Shown here: piece after piece, positions 16,687 through 24,941 of the stretch
How positions within the stretch are numbered: the stretch's first letter is position 1
Layout of the letters: each line of letters starts with the position of its first letter
Assembly (NCBI GenBank): GCA_965247505.1
Contig: OZ252020.1
Span: 124,001-188,000 of the forward strand
Direction: 5' to 3'
DNA length: 64,000 nt
From: CAIYRG01 sp965247505
Lineage (GTDB): Bacteria > Pseudomonadota > Alphaproteobacteria > Micropepsales > Micropepsaceae
The notes under the pieces: model-generated
Database searches by the model: none
What the model was told of the DNA's origin: nothing
Seen by the model: only the letters and a program-made list of their open reading frames with translations
Made by a program: the position numbers and the translations under genes

Positions 16687-17985
16687 ATGAACGGGAAATC
16701 CCGCAAACGCACCGCCAAGCTGCGCACCGCCCTCACCATTCCGGTCATCGCCGCTCTGGAACCAGCGGAAAAGTCCTGGATCGCCTGGGACGACAAGGTG
16801 GCCGGCTTTGGTGTCCGGGTGCATCCCACCGGCATCAAATCCTTCATCGTCAACTTCCGCACCCGGGCGGGCGGCAGGAATGCTCTCAACAAGCGTCTGG
16901 TTATCGGCAAGGTCGGGCAGATGCTCCCCGGTCACGCACGGCAGCGCGCCCGCAAGATCATTGAACGCGCCGCTTGCGGCGACGATCCGCAAAAAGCACG
17001 CGCCGAAACCCTCGCTATGCCGACGCTCGCGGCGGCCTTTGAGGCCTACATGAGGGCCGATACCGGACGCGCGAAGCGCACCGACGAGCTTTACCGCTAC
17101 GAAATGAAGCGCTATCTCGGCGACTGGCTCTCACGTCCCCTCGATACGATAGAATACGAGGATATCAAGGACCGCTTCGGGCTCATTACCACCGACCATG
17201 GCTGGTCGGCGGCCAACCGGATAATCTCTCTTCTAAGGTCGGTCTACCAACGGCCCTGCGCGGATTTCGAGGGCTTACGCAACCCGGTCAGTCTCTGGCT
17301 TGACACGGGCGGAAGCTTCCACCGCAAAGCGCGGCGAACGATTTCGACACCCGCCGAGATCTTGCCGTGCTGGCGGACAGGGATCGAGGCGGAAATGTTC
17401 AACCCGGTAATGCGGGATGCGCTGTGGTGCGCGATCTATACCGGAATGCACCGCGACGAAGTGCTGACCCTGCGCTGGGAACGGGTCGACATGGAGGCGC
17501 GAACATTAAGGCTGGGCAAGACAAGAACTGGCGTTCACCTCGCCCTTCCCATGACAAAACACCTCACGGCCATCCTTGATCGCCGGCGCTCGGCGAGCAT
17601 GGGTCTGCTGGCCCGTCTTCGTGCCTGGGTGTTCCCATCACCCACCAGCGCATCGGGCCATATAGAGGATCCGCATCATCTCTACAGCCGGATCAGTGAA
17701 GCGGGCGGTGCGAAATTCTGGTTCCAGGGCATGCGGGATTGTTTCATCGCCGTGGCGGAGTGTGAACTGATGCTTCCGACTTCGCTCACCGACCGCTTGG
17801 TCAACCGGGCAGGCCGCGGTAATTTCCCTGAAGATCATGCCGCCAACTGGACCATCGATCAACTCAGGGAACCCGCTCAGCGTATTGCTGATCGAATCGA
17901 AACGCTGATGAACGCGGCCGTGCCGGGCGAGGTTGCGAGCACTCATACATTGACTGCGTTCCCGACAGACAATCAGAAGAACTGA
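16687..17985 (+). CDS. Tyrosine-recombinase-like integrase lacking catalytic residues
   Basis: The 432-residue protein has the order of island integrases: arm-binding DUF4102-like domain (WDDKVAGFGVRVHPTG), core-binding domain at about 110-200, and a catalytic-fold domain at about 225-405. The fold is clear, but the active site is not. The first Arg of the TGxR motif is His255 (YTGMHRDEVLTLRW). The beta-hairpin Lys is Arg. The HxLR His is Gln347 (FQGMRDCF). The second His is Arg374 (LVNRAG), and no Tyr occurs after residue 333, where the nucleophile should be. The reading frame is intact, so it may have a DNA-binding role only, or be a recent decay product. It starts 195 bases from the tRNA half. 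Confidence 0.8.
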   Translation: MNGKSRKRTAKLRTALTIPVIAALEPAEKSWIAWDDKVAGFGVRVHPTGIKSFIVNFRTRAGGRNALNKRLVIGKVGQMLPGHARQRARKIIERAACGDDPQKARAETLAMPTLAAAFEAYMRADTGRAKRTDELYRYEMKRYLGDWLSRPLDTIEYEDIKDRFGLITTDHGWSAANRIISLLRSVYQRPCADFEGLRNPVSLWLDTGGSFHRKARRTISTPAEILPCWRTGIEAEMFNPVMRDALWCAIYTGMHRDEVLTLRWERVDMEARTLRLGKTRTGVHLALPMTKHLTAILDRRRSASMGLLARLRAWVFPSPTSASGHIEDPHHLYSRISEAGGAKFWFQGMRDCFIAVAECELMLPTSLTDRLVNRAGRGNFPEDHAANWTIDQLREPAQRIADRIETLMNAAVPGEVASTHTLTAFPTDNQKN

Positions 17986-18246
17986 TCCTTACATCACTCC
18001 GCCTGGGCCCTTTTTTTTGTGGGCCGCGAAAGGTGCATAGAGAGCGTGCTCCGGCGGAACCGAAAACGGGGCGCCGGAGAAAGCATACGACAAAAGTGCG
18101 CCTGGCTGCGCTGGAGTTGTAACCAATCCGCTTTCAATTTGATTACGGATTTGTACATGGTTTTCTTGCTGGATTTTTGATAGCTAAATTATGACGTGTT
18201 ATCAATTAGGTAGCGTGTCCTGACATCAAATAGCAAGAATGAGCTA
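17986..18246. other. Region after integrase, no gene
   Basis: No gene is seen. A GGGCCC, T8, GTGGGCC arrangement lies at 18006-18026 and a CTCCGGCG...CGCCGGAG hairpin at about 18050-18080; either might end integrase transcription. Confidence 0.35.
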
Positions 18247-18716
18247 GCTGTCGATAGCGAAGGCGAAGTGCTGGATATCCTGGTTCAGTCACGCAGAAAC
18301 AAGAAGGCAGCGCTTAAGTTGATGCGTAAACTGTTGAAAAAGCAAAGGTTTGTTCCTGATGCCTTCGTCACAGACAAACTGCCATCTTATGGTGCTGCTC
18401 TGAAGGATTTAGGCCTTACAAAGCACCATGATTTTGGTGGCAGGAAGAACAACCGGGCCGAGAATTCTCACTTGCCGGTACGGCAACGCGAACGACGAAT
18501 GCAACGTTTCAAATCGGCTCGATCAGCGCAGCGATTTCTCTCTACCCACGCCACCGTCTACAACACCTTCAACGTCCAACGTCATCTGATTTCCCGAAAA
18601 ACATTGCGCCGGTTTCGCAACCAAGCAATGAGCCTGTGGCAAACCGCCACCGCCACCGCTTGAGCTTGAGTTCTATGCCAATTCACAGCACGATCGTTCA
18701 ATAACGTGACAACACC
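18247..18716 (+). mobile_element. IS6-B fragment with C-terminal transposase part
   Basis: The fragment matches the near-complete IS6-B at 21278 from the middle of the transposase (AVDSEGEVLDILVQ onward) to the terminus ending GTGACAACACC. It includes the second catalytic Asp (TDKLPSY) and the Glu (NNRAENSH) but not the first Asp. The left side is cut at 18247. Confidence 0.85.
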
Positions 18717-18722
18717 ATTAAA

Positions 18723-18763
18723 GCGCCATCAGCGACAGGTCACCCTGTTAATGTGACAGCACC
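18723..18763. mobile_element. IS6-B upstream-terminus remnant
   Basis: About 41 bases matching the promoter-side end of IS6-B (GCGCCATCAG, AGGTCACCCTGTTAATGTGA, CAGCACC), six bases away from the previous fragment's end. Confidence 0.7.
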
Positions 18764-18867
18764 ACCCGACATTCGATCTGGCCGCTACTACGGAAGCGGC
18801 ATGTTGGCTCGGAACCTGGGAGGTAGGGTGCTGACAAAACCACTAGCCAATGAGCGCGCGCAGTTTA

Positions 18868-18992
18868 CGTCACAGGTTCTGTTCTCGCCCGCTCACACTG
18901 GGCGAGCACCTGCCGATGATCGGCAAAATGCTTGGCCACCGGAAGGGCAGATAACGGCTCGCTACGCGCATCTTGCGTCCGATTCGGTGTAG
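18868..18992 (+). pseudogene. C-terminal relic of a second tyrosine integrase
   Basis: One frame reads SLGEHLPMIGKMLGHRK and, after a frameshift at about 18945, the next reads QITARYAHLASDSV followed by TAG. Together they form the hallmark end of a normal integrase, with the LLGH His and the catalytic Tyr in ARYAHL. Unlike the integrase at 16687, this relic kept those residues but is frameshifted and lacks its N-terminal parts. Confidence 0.7.
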
Positions 18993-19039
18993 ATAGTTGT
19001 GGCAAGCGTCGCCCACCCCCCTTCTGAGTCAGTCGCCGT

Positions 19040-19942
19040 ATGAACGAGTGCAACCGAATTTGGTTCAAGTACGAGGACCAAGGTCTTCTCGACCGCCTCG
19101 ACTCGCTTGACGACGTCAACCGGCTTGCGCTGACTTTTTGCGAGGATGTAGCCAGCACCTATCGTTTGATCACGTTGCGGCGCAACCCGAGTCGAGACCC
19201 CTCCGGATACGGCCTTGCCGACGCACCCATCGTCGGGCTTCTGACACGCATCGCAAAGCTGTTCCGGTTAGTTTGCAAGTTCTATGAGCTGGGCAATGGC
19301 GATCACCTCGCCGTGTTCTCTCGCCCGTTGATCGAGTCGGCGATCGTCGGCACCTATCTGTTGCGGGAAGGAGACGAGGCCGTTGAGGACTTCCGACGGT
19401 GTTCGTACAAGGACACGCTCCGGATACTGCGCGGCCACGAGAGCGGGTCCGAGTTCTTTCGTACGCCCGCGGGTCAGCGCGTTCTACGCTCCGCCCTCGA
19501 CGACCTCGCTCTCGAGGGATTGACCAAGCAAAGCTTCGCCGCACAGAAACGCAATCGTTGGCGCCTCCAGGGAAAGTCGCTGTACGACATCTTCGGCGAA
19601 GTCGCCGGCCCAGCCGAGTATCCGTTCGTTTACGGCATCTTGTCGGAGGCCATACACGGTTCGTGGAACGAATCCATGGACTGGTGCCTGTCCAGGAACG
19701 ACGACCACACGTTCTCCGCGTTCGCTCTGTACCACGGCGTCGATGCTCGGGTGCTTCTGCCTTTGGTGCGATACGCGACGCCCCCGTACGTTCTTTGGAG
19801 CGACAGAATCCAGATACAGGACGACTCAATGCGCCAGACGTTCGATCGTATCCACGACTACTCCCGCTCAATCTACCATAGGTTCGATGAACTTTACGAC
19901 GGCCCGACCGCTGATGGTTCCACGTCCCCCGATCAGAGGTAG
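19040..19942 (+). CDS. Unknown protein, first of a tandem paralogous pair
   Basis: A 300-residue soluble protein, largely alpha-helical by eye. It shares with the next gene an ordered set of motifs: LALTFCEDVA, PSGYGLADAPIVGLL, RPLIESAIVGTYLLR, DFRRCSYKDTLRIL, SGSEFFRTPAGQRVLRSALD, LALEGL, WRLQGKSLYDIF and EAIHGSWNESMDW. The R-x-LIE and HGSW signatures resemble DUF5677-type proteins, but this is a tentative placement. No enzymatic motif is certain. It sits in the island-like segment behind two integrases, 41 bases before its paralog, so the two are probably one transcription unit. A role in defence against phage or plasmids is possible from context only. Confidence 0.7.
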   Translation: MNECNRIWFKYEDQGLLDRLDSLDDVNRLALTFCEDVASTYRLITLRRNPSRDPSGYGLADAPIVGLLTRIAKLFRLVCKFYELGNGDHLAVFSRPLIESAIVGTYLLREGDEAVEDFRRCSYKDTLRILRGHESGSEFFRTPAGQRVLRSALDDLALEGLTKQSFAAQKRNRWRLQGKSLYDIFGEVAGPAEYPFVYGILSEAIHGSWNESMDWCLSRNDDHTFSAFALYHGVDARVLLPLVRYATPPYVLWSDRIQIQDDSMRQTFDRIHDYSRSIYHRFDELYDGPTADGSTSPDQR

Positions 19943-19983
19943 GCGACTCCGTTCTCGATAGAGGCCCGCTCAAACCCACGACC

Positions 19984-20853
19984 ATGAACGAGATCCAGGA
20001 CATCCTTGCCAAATACGACTCCGCCTACTTGGAGCGGCTCTTTGCTTCAGAGCCGGAGGCGGACCAGTTGGCGTTGGCTTTCTTCGAGGATGTCGCGGAG
20101 ATTCTCGACATCCTCTCCCGACTGAAGAACGGCGAAAGGAACCCAACGGGCTTCTCAATCGACGACGCCGCGATACTCGGTCTGCTCGTCCGCACATGGA
20201 AACTGCTCAAGCTGATCGTCTGGATTTACAAGGAGGACAGCGCAGAGTACGCGGCCATCGCTGAACGATCGCTCATCGAAGTGGCCGTTACCGCGAAATA
20301 TCTACTCCGTACGGACAAATCGACGTTGGAAGACTATCGGCGCTGCTCCTACAGGAACCGGTTCAAGATGCTCGAACAAGCGGCTTCCGGGTCCGAGTAC
20401 TATCGCAGCAAGGCCGGGCAGCGCCTGTTGCGCTCGATCAACGAAAAGCTCGCGCTGGAGGGGTTGGACGAACACAGCTTCGAAGAACAAATCCAGAATG
20501 ATTGGCGCGTGCAGGGCAAGACGTTTCACCAGATCTTCAAGGAAGTGGTGGGCGAAGAGCTGTACGCCGTGGCGTACGGCACATTCTCGGACACTGTCCA
20601 CGGTTCATGGCAGGACGTTCTCGACTTCTCGTTGCGCGGGAACGTCGACCGCGGTTTCTCACCGCAATACAAGCCGCTTCGCGAGAGCGTCGGCCACGTC
20701 TCGCTAATCGTCCCGTTTGCTACACTGCCCTATCGAGGGTGGGCAGCAAGAGTCCTATCGGACGACCAGTACATCAAGGAAGTGTTGGACTTCGTCGACA
20801 AGCTCAACAGAATATTGTTCGAGAAGTACGGGAAACTCTTCTACGGCATGTGA
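19984..20853 (+). CDS. Unknown protein, second of a tandem paralogous pair
   Basis: The 289-residue product aligns with its upstream neighbour along the full length: LALAFFEDVAEIL, NPTGFSIDDAAILGLL, ERSLIEVAVTAKYLLR, DYRRCSYRNRFKML, SGSEYYRSKAGQRLLRSINE, LALEGLDEHSFEEQ, WRVQGKTFHQIF and DTVHGSWQDVLDF. Roughly 35-45 percent of positions agree by eye. Conservation is highest at RRCSY and HGSW, which may mark an active or ligand site. The divergence suggests an old duplication with separate roles, or subunits of a heteromer. The start ATG follows the previous stop by 41 bases without an obvious ribosome site. Confidence 0.7.
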   Translation: MNEIQDILAKYDSAYLERLFASEPEADQLALAFFEDVAEILDILSRLKNGERNPTGFSIDDAAILGLLVRTWKLLKLIVWIYKEDSAEYAAIAERSLIEVAVTAKYLLRTDKSTLEDYRRCSYRNRFKMLEQAASGSEYYRSKAGQRLLRSINEKLALEGLDEHSFEEQIQNDWRVQGKTFHQIFKEVVGEELYAVAYGTFSDTVHGSWQDVLDFSLRGNVDRGFSPQYKPLRESVGHVSLIVPFATLPYRGWAARVLSDDQYIKEVLDFVDKLNRILFEKYGKLFYGM

Positions 20854-21061
20854 CATTGCCTTCGCGCGCGAACGCAGACATATCCAGCGCAGTCGGCCCC
20901 CTTGGGCGCTCGTCTTCGGCATCCGCCCCACGCTGCCGATGCGTCCCCTTGCCAATTTCAAACGAGACAAGCGTACTTATTGGCAGACCACGCCGAGGCT
21001 GGACCGCGGTCTCCGCCACTCTTATGCATTTTACCGCAATTCTGCGCACTAAACGGTATGA

Positions 21062-21277
21062 TCCGATGACATCAAGGAAGTCTCTGCGCATTCTTATCGT
21101 TTACACGACCCGCCCAGGCTGCAGAACATCTTCTTCGCCTCTCGGGAGGCGGCCGAGTTCCTGTTGACCTCACCCCGCAAGCTCGACAGCTGTCAGGCCA
21201 GGGAAGAGGGCCCAGTGTTCCACAGGTTCGGTGGCAAGATCGTCTACTCGCTCCCCGACCTGAAAGACTGTGCAATG
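21062..21277 (+). pseudogene. HTH/excisionase-like protein relic cut by IS6-B
   Basis: The frame reads FFASREAAEFLLTSPRKLDS, then EEGPVFHRFGGKIVYSLPDL, the winged-helix pattern of the small MerR-like or excisionase-type DNA-binding proteins often found in mobile regions. It has no clear start codon and ends at the IS6-B terminus at 21278. A Trp-Arg normally present in the recognition helix is replaced (DSCQARE), so it may already have decayed before truncation. Confidence 0.55.
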
Positions 21278-22066
21278 GGTGTTGTCACGTTATTGAACGA
21301 TCGTGCTGTGAATTGGCATAGAACTCAAGCTCAAGCGGTGGCGGTGGCGGTTTGCCACAGGCTCATTGCTTGGTTGCGAAACTGGCGCAATGTCTTTCGG
21401 GAAATCAGATGACGTTGGACGTTGAAGGTGTTGTAGACGGTGGCGTGTGTAGAGAGAAATCGCTGCGCTGATCGAGCCGATTTGAAACGTTGCATTCGTC
21501 GTTCGCGTTGCCGTACCGGCAAGTGAGAATTCTCGGCCCGGTTGTTCTTCCTGCCACCAAAATCATGGTGCTTTGTAAGGCCTAAATCCTTCAGAGCAGC
21601 ACCATAAGATGGCAGTTTGTCTGTGACGAAGGCATCAGGGACAAACCTTTGCTTTTTCAACAGTTTACGCATCAACTTGAGCGCTGCCTTCTTGTTTCTG
21701 CGTGACTGAACCAGGATATCCAGCACTTCGCCTTCGCTATCGACAGCGCGCCATAGATACATCCGCTTGCCGGCGATGGACACGAACACCTCATCAAGGT
21801 GCCACCGGACATCTGGCCGAGGGCGCGTTGTCCTCAGTCTCCGGGCATAGGCCTGCCCAAACTTCAATGCCCAGCGCCGGACCGTTTCGTAAGAAAGATC
21901 AATACCACGTTCAGCGACCAGGTCTTCGATGTCTCGATAGCTGAGGGGAAACCGGAAATACAGCCAGACAGCGTGCTGAATGATCACGGGGGGAAATCGG
22001 TATCGGGCATAAGAGATTTTCTGCATCCAGCGACATTACTGCGCCATCAGAAACAGGTCACCCTGT
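21278..22066 (-). mobile_element. IS6-B, nearly complete
   Basis: It begins GGTGTTGTCACGTTATTGAA. The transposase is read leftward, and the opposite end is cut a few bases short by the IS6-A copy that starts at 22067; the lost end is preserved at 38563-38597 (ACAGGTCACCCTG, TTAATGTGACAACGCC). Confidence 0.85.
21331..22026 (-). CDS. IS6-family transposase, type B
   Basis: 231 residues with the usual IS6 layout: N-terminal HTH (LSYRDIEDLVAERGIDLSYE), then DDE residues in RWHLDEVFV, VTDKLPSY and NNRAENSH. It mobilises its element by replicative cointegrate formation. It is about half identical to the type A transposase. The only full-length type B gene in the window. Confidence 0.9.
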   Translation of the reverse strand: MQKISYARYRFPPVIIQHAVWLYFRFPLSYRDIEDLVAERGIDLSYETVRRWALKFGQAYARRLRTTRPRPDVRWHLDEVFVSIAGKRMYLWRAVDSEGEVLDILVQSRRNKKAALKLMRKLLKKQRFVPDAFVTDKLPSYGAALKDLGLTKHHDFGGRKNNRAENSHLPVRQRERRMQRFKSARSAQRFLSTHATVYNTFNVQRHLISRKTLRQFRNQAMSLWQTATATA

Positions 22067-22871
22067 GGCATTGTCAGACTAAATCGGCTTGAGCCAGGAA
22101 GTAAGGTCTCCTAGCCTCCGGCGATGCACAATCCTTTCCGTTATTTCAATAGCTCGCCCGAGGTAATCCGCAGCGCAGTGATGCTGTATGTGAGGTTTCC
22201 GCTCTCCCTCAGGCAGGTCGAGGATCTGCTCAACGAACGGGGCATTGATGTCAGTTACGAAACGGTACGATATTGGTGGAACCGCTTTGGCCCGTTGTTT
22301 GCCGCCGAGATCCGGAAACGCCGAATTCGTCATAGATCCTATTCGTTGTGGCGCTGGCATCTTGATGAGGTGTTTGTCCGTATCAATGGCGAAACACATT
22401 ACCTATGGCGTGCCGTTGACCATGAAGGCGAAGTGCTTGAGGTTTTGGCCACGAAACGGCGGGATCGTGAAGCCGCGCTTAGGTTTCTGAGGCGGGCTAT
22501 GAAGCGTTATGGCCGGCCGGCTTCGATCATCACGGACAGGCTACGGTCATACCGGGCTGCGATGAAGGTGATCGGCAACGAGGGCCGCCAAGAGATCAAG
22601 CGTTGGTTGAACAACCGCGCGGAAAACTCACATCAGCCCTTCCGACGACGGGAAAGGGCGATGGCCAAATTCAGGGAGGTAAAAACTCTGCAGAAATTCG
22701 CCTCCGTCCATGCTTCGATCCATAACCACTTCAACCACCAACGCCATCTCAACCGCCGCGATATTTTCAAACAAGCCCGAGCCGCTGCGCTGGCCGAGTG
22801 GCGGCAACTTGCAGCATAAAGGTCCTCAATTGAAGGTTCTGCAGGTCCAGCCCATTTAGTCTGACAATGCC
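22067..22871 (+). mobile_element. IS6-A, complete copy 1
   Basis: 805 bp between GGCATTGTCAGACTAA and its inverted copy. No direct repeat flanks it (CACCCTGT on the left, TACTAAGC on the right), so the junctions were recombined after insertion. Confidence 0.9.
22124..22819 (+). CDS. IS6-family transposase, type A
   Basis: 231 residues beginning MHNPFRYFNSSPEVIR. DDE residues are in RWHLDEVFV, ITDRLRSY and NNRAENSH. It is intact and almost the same as the copy at 57058, sharing RHRSYS and LEVLATKRRD; those two copies form a subgroup. Confidence 0.93.
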   Translation: MHNPFRYFNSSPEVIRSAVMLYVRFPLSLRQVEDLLNERGIDVSYETVRYWWNRFGPLFAAEIRKRRIRHRSYSLWRWHLDEVFVRINGETHYLWRAVDHEGEVLEVLATKRRDREAALRFLRRAMKRYGRPASIITDRLRSYRAAMKVIGNEGRQEIKRWLNNRAENSHQPFRRRERAMAKFREVKTLQKFASVHASIHNHFNHQRHLNRRDIFKQARAAALAEWRQLAA

Positions 22872-22944
22872 TACTAAGCTTCAGGCGATCAATCTGCCCG
22901 AGTGCGTTCAGAACGAAAATCAAAAAACCAGCAAAGGAATTCAT

Positions 22945-23412
22945 ATGGCACTTCAAATTCGCCGCGTTGTTACCGGTCATGATGCAAATGGAAAGGCGCG
23001 CGTCGCCATAGATGAAATCGCAAGCAATGTCATTTCTCGCCGGCCGGGCCAGGATTCGGTGGTCGTCTGGGCCAGCGATCAATTGCCGGCCGATGTGAGC
23101 ACGTTTCACGACATCTCATCTGAGGTGGAGAAATCCACCGTGCCGGGGGGTTCCGTGTTTCGCATTTGCCGATATGAGCCCGGCGTCGCACCGCGCAATC
23201 ATCGCACCGAAAGCATCGATTATGCGGTGGTTGTTTCGGGCGCGATCGATATGGAGCTTGATGAGGGCGAAAAGGTGCATTTGAAGGCGGGCGATGTTGT
23301 TGTGCAACGCGGGACGGTGCACAATTGGACCAACAATGGCGATGTGCCTTGCGTGGTTGCGTTTGTTCTTGTTGCCGCGCAGTTGCCGGGCGGGTTGGAG
23401 AGCATTGGGTGA
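22945..23412 (+). CDS. Cupin-domain protein
   Basis: The start at 22945 follows AAAGGAATTC; an earlier in-frame ATG at 22867 lies in the IS6-A terminus and is rejected. The 155-residue product is a single cupin barrel. Its motif 1 region reads PRNHRTESIDYAVVVSGAID, and motif 2 reads LKAGDVVVQRGTVHNWTNNG with the second metal His. The motif 1 metal ligands appear as H, E and Y rather than the usual HxH, so metal binding may be altered. It precedes the CMD gene by 22 bases and probably shares its transcript, suggesting a joint role in turning over a small aromatic or lactone. The substrate is unknown. Confidence 0.85.
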   Translation: MALQIRRVVTGHDANGKARVAIDEIASNVISRRPGQDSVVVWASDQLPADVSTFHDISSEVEKSTVPGGSVFRICRYEPGVAPRNHRTESIDYAVVVSGAIDMELDEGEKVHLKAGDVVVQRGTVHNWTNNGDVPCVVAFVLVAAQLPGGLESIG

Positions 23413-23434
23413 AAGCTAATGGCGGAGAAAAACC

Positions 23435-24040
23435 ATGACACGCGTGACGCCGCTACGCCGCGAAGATGTGCCCGAACTCGACGAGAAATTTTTCAAGCCT
23501 TATGAAGCGGCGCATGGTTATGTGCCGAATTCTAATTTGGTGATGGCACGGCGGCCCAAAATGTTGGCCGCGTTTCGCGCGCTACGACAAGCCGTGTTCG
23601 ATCCCGAAAATAGCGTGCCCGCAGATACACTGGCGCTTGTTGGCCACATCGCGAGCAAGGCAGCGGGTTGCCAATATTGTGTGGCGCATACTGCAAATAA
23701 TTCCGAGTTAAGCGGATCGAGCGCCGAGAAAATTACTGCGATTTGGGACTATGAGAGATCGTCCCTGTTCGACGTGGCCGAACGCGCCGCACTGAGATTC
23801 GCGCAATGTGCAGCTTCGGTTCCCAATATGGTCAATGATGAGGATGTCGAGGCGGTGAAAAAACATTATGGCGAAGACGGCGTTGTCGAAATTCTCGGCG
23901 TGGTGAGCTGGTACGGCTTTCTCAATCGCTGGAACGATTCGCTTGCCACTGAGCTCGAAGATGTCGCGTTTGATAAAGTCTCGCAAACGCTAAGGGGCAC
24001 GGATTGGTCGGCAGGCAAGCACACACCGAAACAAGTGTGA
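23435..24040 (+). CDS. Carboxymuconolactone decarboxylase-family (AhpD-like) protein
   Basis: The 201-residue protein has the AhpD-type redox centre CQYCVAHT (Cys79, Cys82, His85) in the helical CMD fold, preceded by LALVGHIASKAAG. The CxxC plus His arrangement is that of peroxidase-like members rather than true decarboxylases, which lack the cysteines. GGAGAAA precedes the ATG. It is the second gene of a likely operon with the cupin. Confidence 0.88.
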   Translation: MTRVTPLRREDVPELDEKFFKPYEAAHGYVPNSNLVMARRPKMLAAFRALRQAVFDPENSVPADTLALVGHIASKAAGCQYCVAHTANNSELSGSSAEKITAIWDYERSSLFDVAERAALRFAQCAASVPNMVNDEDVEAVKKHYGEDGVVEILGVVSWYGFLNRWNDSLATELEDVAFDKVSQTLRGTDWSAGKHTPKQV

Positions 24041-24179
24041 GGCAAGTTTCGGCAATTCATTAAGTGTTTCATCCGCGCCGAAACATTGATTTGATCCCTT
24101 TGCGACCACCAGATCGGCGTGCCGGACGCGGCAGAGCAACGCTTTCGCGAAGCTCTACCACGCAGGGCAACAACGCATA

Positions 24180-24776
24180 CTAACCTTGAGGCCCAAAGAT
24201 TTCCTCTAGGCACATCATGGCAAGAGCGTGATAGCCCTGGCCGACACCTGGAACTCCACCAATGCCCATGGCGCCAATCAATTGGTCGTTGACGATAATG
24301 GGGACGCCACCGGCTTGTCCGGCATCCAAACCGATCTGATGGTAACGGAAGAGTTGCCATGGATCGTCGGGAAGGACCTCATTAATGCTTAGTGTCGAGC
24401 GACGGTAGTTTAGCGCAACATGCGCTTTGTTTTCCGTAATTTTGATACTGGTGTAGCGTTGACCGTCTTTTGAATGTTGATCCACCACCAGGCCGTAGGG
24501 ATTAAGTATAACTATCGTCGCGCTGGTAGCGCCGGTTTCGCGCTCGATGACGTCAAAACATGTGTTGGAAAGACGCCGCGCGGTAGCAGAATTGATCGAG
24601 AGATAGTCGTTCAGCGCCGCAGCAGCCGATAACTCCGTGCCGTTCGGAAGCGTAAAGGTAAGCTCCGAGCCGCCAATAGTGAACTCGTCAGGAACACGCT
24701 GCGCCATTGCCGTTGTCACGCTAGCGGCGATAACAATCGCGACACCGGTTGCAAGCCATTTTTTCGATATACCCAT
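24180..24776 (-). CDS. Exported GlcG/HbpS-family heme-binding-like protein
   Basis: The ATG at 24776 follows GGAGGAAAAT; a longer frame from 24878 is not supported. The 198-residue product has a signal peptide ending TTAMAQ. The HbpS/GlcG fold is seen as ATSATIVILNPYGLVVDQHS, then QAGGVPIIVNDQLIGAMGIG and GVGQGYHALAMMCLEE. HbpS proteins bind heme or act as accessory periplasmic proteins; GlcG members accompany glycolate use. The gene reads toward the CMD operon and stops 140 bases from it. Confidence 0.85.
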   Translation of the reverse strand: MGISKKWLATGVAIVIAASVTTAMAQRVPDEFTIGGSELTFTLPNGTELSAAAALNDYLSINSATARRLSNTCFDVIERETGATSATIVILNPYGLVVDQHSKDGQRYTSIKITENKAHVALNYRRSTLSINEVLPDDPWQLFRYHQIGLDAGQAGGVPIIVNDQLIGAMGIGGVPGVGQGYHALAMMCLEEIFGPQG

Positions 24777-24941
24777 ATTTTCCTCCCAGGATTTACAAAT
24801 GTTGAGCCAATAATTCCCCCAGATTACGATCTGTAGTGTTGCGGCGCGCGTGGCGGACCGACATAAAAAAACGCGCACCGTCGTGGCGCCACTCCTTGTA
24901 AACGGCCCACCCCTTTTCAGATATCGCAGACCTCACAAAAT

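Noticed and set aside
20502..21167. 221-codon ORF in another frame across the second paralog and beyond
   Set aside because: It overlaps the better supported paralog and has no recognisable domain or ribosome site.
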